A stretch of DNA of 36,993 nt from a virus. The stretch is from the IMG/VR virus record IMGVR_UViG_3300034374_010332, positions 1-36,993 of that record. One strand, given 5' to 3'. Below are positions 29,069 through 34,984 of the stretch, piece after piece. Positions within the stretch are counted from its first letter, which is position 1. Every line of letters starts with the position of its first letter. The position numbers were made by a program, and so were the translations under genes. The notes under the pieces were generated by a model, which made no database searches, was not told where the DNA came from, and saw only the letters and a program-made list of their open reading frames with translations.

Positions 29069-29118
29069 TGGCCAGATATGGCGACCCGCCAACTTTGGCG
29101 ACCCGCCATATCTGGCGT
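29069..29118. other. Three 16-bp dyad sites matching the candidate origin
   Basis: TGGCCAGATATGGCGA (29069-29084), CCGCCAACTTTGGCGA (29086-29101) and CCGCCATATCTGGCGT (29103-29118), exactly 17 bp apart. They share the YCGCCANNTCTGGCGR form with the five sites at 18331-18426. The outer two are mirror images, so the whole cluster is also one large palindrome. It lies between the SSB stop and the next ribosome site with no promoter-like boxes nearby. Confidence 0.72.
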
Positions 29119-29150
29119 GTGTGCTCCACCGTCCACGCTTGCTTGATGGA

Positions 29151-29597
29151 TTAGAACGGAAAGTCGTCCTCGAACCCGTCATAGCCGGTGTCGTTGTTGC
29201 GTGTGTTGCTTGGCGGTGCGCTGCGCTGCGAGGAGGGGGCCGCTCCGCCGTCCTTCTTGTCTTTGCCGTCGCCATCGAGGAACTGGACTGTGCGGGCGAC
29301 GATCTCCGTCTTGTAGCGGTCGGTGCCGTCCTGCGCCGTCCACTTGCGAGTCTGAATCTTGCCCTCGACGAAGACCTGACGTCCCTTTGACAGGTAGCGT
29401 TCACACAACTCGGCGAGCTTGTCCCACGCGACGACGGAGTGCCACTCGGTCTTCTCCTGCTGCTGGCCGCTCTTGTCCTTCCATCGCTCGCTCGTTGCGA
29501 CGCGAAGCTGAACCACAGCGCGGTTGGAGTTGGTGTGGCGGATCTCAGGGTCAGCCCCCAAGCGCCCGATAATCATCGCTTTGTTCAGTCCTGACAT
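29151..29597 (-). CDS. ssb: Single-stranded DNA-binding protein
   Basis: 148 residues from the ATG at 29597 behind GAGGAG. An OB fold is evident: MSGLNKAMIIGRLGADPEIR, then VVQLRVATSER, WHSVVAWDKLAELCERYLSKG and VFVEGKIQTRKW. A Gly/Ser/Asn linker leads to the acidic tip DDFPF, the bacterial-type partner-binding tail. It coats single strands in replication and recombination and should serve the ERF and RecE-like proteins. A GACCC/GGGTC hairpin (29612-29626) sits just before its ribosome site. Confidence 0.93.
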   Translation of the reverse strand: MSGLNKAMIIGRLGADPEIRHTNSNRAVVQLRVATSERWKDKSGQQQEKTEWHSVVAWDKLAELCERYLSKGRQVFVEGKIQTRKWTAQDGTDRYKTEIVARTVQFLDGDGKDKKDGGAAPSSQRSAPPSNTRNNDTGYDGFEDDFPF

Positions 29598-29598
29598 A

Positions 29599-30012
29599 TC
29601 ACTGCTCCTCAGACCCGTACCGGGTCGTTGTCTTGAACTCTTGACGCCGGCTCTCGTCCGGCTTTTCACGTCTTCCGCTGACGCGCCGCAACCATCCCTT
29701 GGCTGCTCCGACGATGTCCTTCCAGAAGAACCCGACGTTTAGCGCGCCAGCGAAGCCCCACATGGCTCCAACGAAACCGTCGTTGCCCATCGTGTCGCTC
29801 AGGTGCCCGTAAGCGAAGCCTACGAGCGTGCCAGCGATGGCGGACAACAAGCTGCTGACGCAGTACCAGAGAAAGTCTGCGGTGCCCGAAAGCCCCCCAA
29901 CGTCTCTCTCATACCTTTTATGCGCTGCCTCGAGGCCCTGCTTGAGCCCCGCAGCTACGCCCATCGCGATGGCCGGACACCCGGCCCACGTCAGCAGATC
30001 TGTTGTCCCCAC
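29599..30012 (-). CDS. Hypothetical membrane protein
   Basis: 137 residues from a GTG at 30012; an ATG at 29964 would give a shorter form. Hydrophobic or amphipathic segments at about 8-25, 45-68 (DFLWYCVSSLLSAIAGTLVG) and 80-100 (GAMWGFAGALNVGFFW), with a basic, polar tail. Not recognised. Its 3' end carries the hairpin and ribosome site of SSB, so the two are coupled. Early membrane proteins often alter host entry or exclusion, unproven here. Confidence 0.58.
   Translation of the reverse strand: MGTTDLLTWAGCPAIAMGVAAGLKQGLEAAHKRYERDVGGLSGTADFLWYCVSSLLSAIAGTLVGFAYGHLSDTMGNDGFVGAMWGFAGALNVGFFWKDIVGAAKGWLRRVSGRREKPDESRRQEFKTTTRYGSEEQ
29612..29626 (-). promoter_or_regulatory. Hairpin before the SSB ribosome site
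   Basis: Minus strand GACCC-GGTAC-GGGTC, then TGAGGAG for SSB. It lies within the last codons of the upstream gene. Same placement as the short hairpins of the array modules, with a different stem sequence. Confidence 0.6.
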
Positions 30013-30021
30013 CTTGGCCCC

Positions 30022-30429
30022 CTACGACCCCGGGTTGTCGGGAAAGCGGACGATATGGACCTTCCGCTTGCCTTCGACCATCGTGACCACCGTCCATGTT
30101 CGGTCACGAGGAACTGAGCTGTCGTTCAAGCCCTCGTTGCTTACCAGCATCTTCGCTTCTTCGACGCTCTTTGCCCTTCCCTTGCAGAAGTAGGCGTAGG
30201 TGCCCTTGTCGAAACGATCGACCTGCCACCGCCCCCGAAACTCTACCGGGTGCGTGATAACGAGGTAAGCCTTAGTCAGGTGACGCAGCCGCTCGTCGTC
30301 GAGCGTCTTCTTGCCGCGCTCCCACATCTGAATGGCACGCCGGGGGATGTCCGACAGCTCCTCTAGCCTTTTGAACGTCAGGCGCTCGTCGGCGGCGCGC
30401 ACACGCCGCAGCTCATCAGGGCGAAGCAT
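30022..30429 (-). CDS. Regulator-like protein with HTH N-terminus
   Basis: 135 residues from the ATG at 30429 after GAGAGG. Residues 3-45 form a helix-turn-helix (RPDELRRVRAADERLTFKRL, then IPRRAIQMWERGKK). Residues 55-130 look like a small beta/alpha ligand-binding or dimer domain (YAYFCKGRAKSVEEAKM, WTVVTMVEGKRKVHIV). The gene overlaps the methylase gene by 14 bases, so it is coupled to it. Probably a regulator of the operon or of the host. Confidence 0.6.
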   Translation of the reverse strand: MLRPDELRRVRAADERLTFKRLEELSDIPRRAIQMWERGKKTLDDERLRHLTKAYLVITHPVEFRGRWQVDRFDKGTYAYFCKGRAKSVEEAKMLVSNEGLNDSSVPRDRTWTVVTMVEGKRKVHIVRFPDNPGS

Positions 30430-31018
30430 CGTTGCCTCTCTGCCGGACACGCGGCTCGAAGGCATCCCATAGCTGGGGCCGTGGCAGCCCAATGCTGGCG
30501 CACGTCTCCGAGAAGCTGCGGATGAGCGTCGGGCGACTGCCGGCCACCGTCTCCTGCGTGAAGTGCAGAAGCACGCTGGGCGCTGGGGCCACCGGCTTGC
30601 GCTTCATGTCGGGCGGGAACCCTCTAGGCGCAGGGGCCGGAGCACTGAAGCGCACCCTCCCCTCGATGCAGTGGACGTCAGCCTTTCCCAAGACGTACTT
30701 GTGAGCCCACTCGGTGTCCAGACGGGCGAAGACGAGGAACGTGACCGAGCACCCCTGCTCGCACGCTTCAAGGGCCTTCTTGAAGGGCCACGCCATGTCC
30801 TCCTTGTTCCGGCTGTAGACCGGGTTGCACCAAATGTTGCTGCCGTGCTCCCACCAGTCCTCTCCGCGACCGTCGATGCCAGACAGCGAGAAGTAGCGGT
30901 CGCACAGGTGGTTGCTGCTGTTCGCGCAGGCGTCCAAATCAAAGTCGCCGAAGACCTCAGCCGCACGCTTGAACAGCGGCAGCGGCGTCCTCCAGTCGCC
31001 CTTCGAGGACGAGAACAT
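30416..31018 (-). CDS. Phage Dam-like N6-adenine methyltransferase
   Basis: 200 residues from the ATG at 31018, behind GGAGTGAGGCG. The phage adenine methylase plan is clear: DWRTPLPLFKRAAEVFG (8-24), DFDLDACANSSNH (25-37), DRYFSLSGID, then the catalytic loop WCNPVYSR (63-70). Such enzymes transfer a methyl group to adenine N6 and often protect phage DNA from host restriction. The usual NPPY reads NPVY (65-68), so activity is not certain. The second gene of the SSB operon. Confidence 0.8.
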   Translation of the reverse strand: MFSSSKGDWRTPLPLFKRAAEVFGDFDLDACANSSNHLCDRYFSLSGIDGRGEDWWEHGSNIWCNPVYSRNKEDMAWPFKKALEACEQGCSVTFLVFARLDTEWAHKYVLGKADVHCIEGRVRFSAPAPAPRGFPPDMKRKPVAPAPSVLLHFTQETVAGSRPTLIRSFSETCASIGLPRPQLWDAFEPRVRQRGNDASP

Positions 31019-31022
31019 CGCC

Positions 31023-31238
31023 TCACTCCACATCATGCAACTCCTTGCACCCAAGGCGGTGCAGAACACCGACCCACTCGAGGTACATGGTCATCGTGGG
31101 CTGGCGCTTGCCAGACTCGTAGCGATGCAGTGTGTTGCGGTGTACGCCAAGCTCCTTGGCTACCAAGGAAAGCGAGCGCTTTCCAGCAGTTCTGCGGCGA
31201 CGCAGGTTCTCTGCCCGCCGCTTCCAGTCGACTGTCAT
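31023..31238 (-). CDS. Cro/Xre-like repressor
   Basis: 71 residues from the ATG at 31238, behind GGAGCACATC; an ATG 12 bases upstream has a poorer site. The HTH covers about residues 8-50 (RRRRTAGKRSLSLVAKELG, HRNTLHRYESGKRQPT). A single-domain Cro-like protein as first gene behind a promoter with a CACCC-AAAC-GGGTG dyad in its spacer points to self-repression and control of the whole leftward operon (methylase, SSB and others). Confidence 0.8.
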   Translation of the reverse strand: MTVDWKRRAENLRRRRTAGKRSLSLVAKELGVHRNTLHRYESGKRQPTMTMYLEWVGVLHRLGCKELHDVE

Positions 31239-31272
31239 GATGTGCTCCATGCCTCAACCGCGAGGCACCAGA

Positions 31273-31301
31273 ACACTACACCCGTTTGGGTGCGATGTCA
31301 A
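31273..31301 (-). promoter_or_regulatory. Sigma70-type promoter with operator dyad, SSB operon
   Basis: Minus strand TTGACA (31301-31296), 17-base spacer, TAGTGT (31278-31273). The spacer contains CACCC-AAAC-GGGTG, a perfect dyad where the Cro-like protein of the first gene could bind. The -35 overlaps the end of the LamG-like gene. Confidence 0.72.
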
Positions 31302-32119
31302 GCAAGTTGGTGTGATGCCGAGAGGGCAAGACTGGTTCGTCGGGCGTCGTCGGCAGACAGCGACTTTGGGATGGCAATAAAGCGGGCGAGGCGACCGTCA
31401 AGGCCCTCATTTGGGCCGCCGCGAGCGCCAAGCAGGGCTTGAAGGTTGGCATACCACGGCGCGCCGCCGCTTGATCCGTTCTGCGTGCCGGTTTCCTCAG
31501 CGCCGTTGACCCACACCCGGATTTCATCGCTGGCTGCGGCGTCCGTGTCGTGCGTCGTTACGATGACCCGCAGTTCCCCGGCGTCGGCGTCGGCGTCGCG
31601 CTCATAGACAAAGCCACCCGCACCGTCGGCCTTGTGCAAGCCGGTGACCTTGTCGTCGAAGTAGTAGTGACACACGCCACCGACCGTCGGCACGGAACCA
31701 GACGCTCCGGCGCGCATTGCACCCGGGCCGCGCACGATCGTACCCGCGCCCGTCGGGGTGTAGCACACGGAGATTAGGGTTGCGGTGGTGTAGGTCGACC
31801 AGTCAATCGTGGCGGTGGTCGCGTGGTAGTCGGAGCCGCCGAAACCATACGCGACCGCAGGCGTGCCGACTGTCGCGTCGGGTGCCGCGTAGGTCGGTGC
31901 TCCTGTCGCGCTGGCGGTCAGCCCGCTGCGCCGTGCGACCCAACTACCCACCGTGTCGCCATTGGCGTAGCCCTTGAGGTCAGAGGCACAGAGGTCGATG
32001 GCGAGGTCATCCGCAGTCAGGCTGCGCAGCACGCTCTCGTTCGTGGACCACAGCCGCCGCTTCGTGCGCGCAACGCGCTTGAGGTGGCGTGGCTTGCCGA
32101 AGTGGCGCTTGATCCTCAT
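31298..32119 (-). CDS. LamG/concanavalin-like virion or surface protein
   Basis: 273 residues from the ATG at 32119, which overlaps the upstream stop (TGATG). The N-terminal 30 residues are basic (MRIKRHFGKPRHLKRVARTK). Residues 40-270 follow the plan of phage LamG-like jelly rolls: AIDLCASDLKGYANGDTVGS, AYGFGGSDYHATTATIDW, a core of beta strands, and GRLARFIAIPKSLSADDARR. Such domains bind sugars or decorate virions. It is on the strand opposite to the other virion genes, next to the terminase operon. Role and timing are unclear. Confidence 0.68.
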   Translation of the reverse strand: MRIKRHFGKPRHLKRVARTKRRLWSTNESVLRSLTADDLAIDLCASDLKGYANGDTVGSWVARRSGLTASATGAPTYAAPDATVGTPAVAYGFGGSDYHATTATIDWSTYTTATLISVCYTPTGAGTIVRGPGAMRAGASGSVPTVGGVCHYYFDDKVTGLHKADGAGGFVYERDADADAGELRVIVTTHDTDAAASDEIRVWVNGAEETGTQNGSSGGAPWYANLQALLGARGGPNEGLDGRLARFIAIPKSLSADDARRTSLALSASHQLA

Positions 32120-32529
32120 CAGTCGTTCTCGCACACGCCCATGAGCCACACGCCGACCGAGCCGCTGCTGTGGGCTGTGCAGCGAACGGCGATGCGCTGG
32201 CTGCCACGGACTTCGATGCTGAACTGCACCGCGCTACCGTTCGGCAAGGTGGCCTCGCCAAACTCAAGGTCTTCGACCCACTCCTCCGAGCAGTAGTCGT
32301 ACTCATAGACCTTGATCTTCGCGCCGGCCGCGCTCGACTGCGCAACGAGTCGGACAATGGGCTGCTTTGCGGTCGAGAAGCCGTCCGTGTAGAGCGAAGG
32401 GGCCGACGTTGTCCCAGAGAAGTTGTAGGCACGCCGGTCAGTGACGGACTTGCCGCCGTCGGCAGCCTCCTCCGGTGTGCCGAGCTTGTTCCCGGTCGTC
32501 AGGCAGATGGCTTTCGTGTATCCGCGCAT
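32119..32529 (-). CDS. Hypothetical beta-rich protein paired with the LamG gene
   Basis: 136 residues from the ATG at 32529 behind GGAGG. Beta-rich (QPIVRLVAQSSAAGAKIKVY, VQFSIEVRGSQRIAVRC, GSVGVWLMGV) and of moderate length, like a small virion or fibre-base domain. Not recognised. It is divergent from the packaging operon with only 26 bases between the two start codons, so their promoters and ribosome sites must overlap or lie inside the genes. Confidence 0.6.
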   Translation of the reverse strand: MRGYTKAICLTTGNKLGTPEEAADGGKSVTDRRAYNFSGTTSAPSLYTDGFSTAKQPIVRLVAQSSAAGAKIKVYEYDYCSEEWVEDLEFGEATLPNGSAVQFSIEVRGSQRIAVRCTAHSSGSVGVWLMGVCEND

Positions 32530-32555
32530 GGTACACCTCCGCGAGGAGCCTAGCA

Positions 32556-32810
32556 GTGAGCGCACCACCGAACAACGAGGAAGACGGGTTCATCGACGTT
32601 CTCATCGAGAACATCGAGGCTACCGAGTTCTCGCGCCCCATCGACCGCACGCTGTGCATCTACGCCTGCGACAGGCTTGCTCGAGCAGAGGTTGAGGACG
32701 ACCGGAAGCACTGGTTCGACCGCATCCTCAAGATCCTCAAAATCGGCGAGCCCACCTCCGTAAGGAAGGGGAACAGGGGGCGCAGGGAGGAGGCGTTCTC
32801 TCGTGGATGA
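32556..32810 (+). CDS. Small protein upstream of terminase, possible small subunit
   Basis: 84 residues from a GTG at 32556, seven bases after AGGAG; an in-frame ATG at 32475 lies within the opposing gene and reads as low complexity. Helical and charged (CDRLARAEVEDDRKHWFDRI). It overlaps the large terminase gene, the usual place of the small terminase subunit, but at 84 residues it is short for one and shows no clear HTH. Confidence 0.55.
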   Translation: MSAPPNNEEDGFIDVLIENIEATEFSRPIDRTLCIYACDRLARAEVEDDRKHWFDRILKILKIGEPTSVRKGNRGRREEAFSRG

Positions 32811-34662
32811 CTACCGGGTCAAGAGTCTGCTGTCGCTGGCAAAGCAGAAGCCTGAGAAGCGCGCTGCATCCCTCTACGACAGGTGCAACGGCAACTTTGA
32901 GCTGTTCGGCCGCGAGGGAGTGACCATCCCCGACAAGTATGGCGCGCCGGTGCCGTTCATCATGCGCGAGGAGCAGCGCGACCTCTGGAACCACATCAAG
33001 TCCTGCGCCGACCAAGGCGTCGAGTTCAGGATCATCATCCTCAAGCCTCGCCAGATCGGCTTCTCGACGTTCATCGCGGTGCTCTACGTCTACCTGATGA
33101 TCTACCAGAAGCTGAACGTGATCCTCATCACGCAGGACAGCGACTCGCTGTCGCGGCTGTGGGAGATCTACGAGTTCATCGTCGACAACATGAACCCGGA
33201 GCTGACGCAGCGCATCACGTTCTCCAAGCGAAGCCGGCAGGACGGCTGGGCGCTTCGCGGCGGCGGCTCCCTCCGTATCAACATCGCTGGCCAGACCGAG
33301 GCTTCCGCGACAAAGAAGGGCCGCTCGCAGTCAAACCAGCTCGCGCACTTCTCAGAGGTCGCCTTCTGGAGCCACCCGCGCATCACCTTGCGTGGCGCGC
33401 GTCAGTCCATCCACCTCAAGCGTGAGCCCGGCGTGTTCTCCGGCATCATCTGGGAGAGCACCCCGAACGGTCGGCAGGGCGCGTTCTACGACGCCTACAT
33501 GAAGGCGAAGAACCGTACTCCGAAAGAGATCGAGATGGGTCGCGGCTACACGCCTTGGTTCGTCCCGTGGCACGAGCACAAGCCGTATTGGGTCAAGCCC
33601 ACCGCCGAGCAGCGGCGGCTGTGGCGGCTGTGGCGCGAGACGCGGCGCACCGAGTTCCGGGTCGAGGGTGGCTTCGAGGAAGACGACGACGACCAGATCG
33701 ACCGCTACGGCCTGACGTGCGAGCAGTGGCTTGGCTGGGGTAAGCTGCTCGACAACAACGACGGCGACATCGAGACGACGAGGCAGGAGTACCCGCCCGA
33801 CGACGTGACGTGCTTCCTGATGTCGGGCACGCAGGTCTTCACGTCTCCGTATCTCCAACACATCAGAGAGGCCATCTGCGACCCGCACCGCATGCAGCTT
33901 CGCCGTGTGCGCGGCAAAGTGCAGCTCGTGCCTGACAGCCAAGGCGACTGGCGGCTCTACGAGTCGTTCGACCCGGCCGAGCGGTACTGCATGACCGCAG
34001 ACATCGCGTCAGGCCAAAAGAGCAAGGACCATGACAGGGCGTGGATCGGCATCTGGCGGATGCGCGGCTCCAAGCTGTACCTGTCGGCGGTGTGGAGCGG
34101 CCAAGAAGACCCTGACGTCATCGCCGACTTCATGTACGAGATCGGCCAGCTCTACGGATGGCCCATCGCAGCACCAGAGCTGAACCGAGCCTACGGCCAG
34201 CTTACGGTCAAGCGCCTGCTCCAGCGCGGATACCCAAAAATCTACTTCCAGCCGGTGGTCAACAGCGCCACGGGGCGCATCGCGCGCGACCGGCCGGGAT
34301 GGCTCACGGACGAGCTGACGCGCCGGGACATGTTTTCCACGCTGAAAGCCAAGCTGCGGCGCAGGATGCTCGTCTTCCGCGACCACGACCTCCTGCTGGA
34401 GTTCGAGGGCATCATCCGCAACACAACCAACGGCAAGGAGGAGGCTGGACCGGGCGGCTTCGACGATGGCGTCATGATGGCCGGCATCGCTGCGTGCGTC
34501 GTCGACGACGGAGACATCGACAGCGGCCTGAACGACATGGACGGCACGTTGCAGGCCAAGTACCGTTCGCCGTGGGACTTTGCTTCGTCCTACGACGACG
34601 ACGCCAGTGAAGCCGAGAGCAAGTCGCTGAGCGAGAGCTGGGAGAACATGGGCCTATGGTAG
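32803..34662 (+). CDS. terL: Terminase large subunit
   Basis: 619 residues from a GTG at 32803, behind GGAGGAGG. It packages DNA by ATP hydrolysis and cuts concatemers. Walker A-like LKPRQIGFST at 80-89; Walker B/coupling LAHFSEVAFW at 180-189 with E185; the nuclease part has D400 in CMTADIASG and a second acidic site D554 in FDDGVMMAG. Length and order fit TerL of the podovirus-like, KPRQxG-type group. The portal should follow beyond the right edge. Confidence 0.9.
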   Translation: MDDYRVKSLLSLAKQKPEKRAASLYDRCNGNFELFGREGVTIPDKYGAPVPFIMREEQRDLWNHIKSCADQGVEFRIIILKPRQIGFSTFIAVLYVYLMIYQKLNVILITQDSDSLSRLWEIYEFIVDNMNPELTQRITFSKRSRQDGWALRGGGSLRINIAGQTEASATKKGRSQSNQLAHFSEVAFWSHPRITLRGARQSIHLKREPGVFSGIIWESTPNGRQGAFYDAYMKAKNRTPKEIEMGRGYTPWFVPWHEHKPYWVKPTAEQRRLWRLWRETRRTEFRVEGGFEEDDDDQIDRYGLTCEQWLGWGKLLDNNDGDIETTRQEYPPDDVTCFLMSGTQVFTSPYLQHIREAICDPHRMQLRRVRGKVQLVPDSQGDWRLYESFDPAERYCMTADIASGQKSKDHDRAWIGIWRMRGSKLYLSAVWSGQEDPDVIADFMYEIGQLYGWPIAAPELNRAYGQLTVKRLLQRGYPKIYFQPVVNSATGRIARDRPGWLTDELTRRDMFSTLKAKLRRRMLVFRDHDLLLEFEGIIRNTTNGKEEAGPGGFDDGVMMAGIAACVVDDGDIDSGLNDMDGTLQAKYRSPWDFASSYDDDASEAESKSLSESWENMGLW

Positions 34663-34982
34663 TCACAGCCACCGCTTTCGTTGCCGGCCTCTCCATCGGG
34701 GCTCTCCTCACGCACCTCTTGCTGCGCAAGGAGCTGTCGTCGAGGGCAAGCGAGGCTCAGGCCATCATGGACGGCGCGCGGGAGCTTGCAGAGGCGAACC
34801 TGCGTGTCGCGCAGGTCAACCAGAACGCAGTTGACCGGCTCGTCGTCGCGTTTGGCTCCGACACAGCACTTGAGGTCGTCAACGGTCTGCGCAGCCTCGA
34901 GGAAGCCCGAACCATCCGAGCAACCCCCGTTGAGGTCGGCAAGCCCATGTCGAACTACAACTCGCCCTCCTTTCAGGTGTAG
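34656..34982 (+). CDS. Small membrane-anchored helical protein
   Basis: 108 residues, starting at an ATG that overlaps the terminase stop. One hydrophobic segment at about 3-22 (VTATAFVAGLSIGALLTHLL), then a helical, coiled-coil-like stretch (ELAEANLRVAQVNQNAVDRL) and a polar tail. The topology resembles Rz-type or accessory virion membrane proteins. Its place between terminase and a long virion protein suggests an assembly or entry role. Unrecognised. Confidence 0.58.
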   Translation: MVVTATAFVAGLSIGALLTHLLLRKELSSRASEAQAIMDGARELAEANLRVAQVNQNAVDRLVVAFGSDTALEVVNGLRSLEEARTIRATPVEVGKPMSNYNSPSFQV

Positions 34983-34984
34983 AC

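Noticed and set aside
29661-29690. GCCGG/CCGGC hairpin followed by TTTTC on the plus strand
   Set aside because: Five-base stem inside a minus-strand gene with no plus-strand transcript expected; chance is likely.
31948-31968. CGCCA-TTGGCG dyad resembling the 16-bp sites
   Set aside because: Lacks the four-base centre of the other eight sites and lies alone inside the LamG-like gene.
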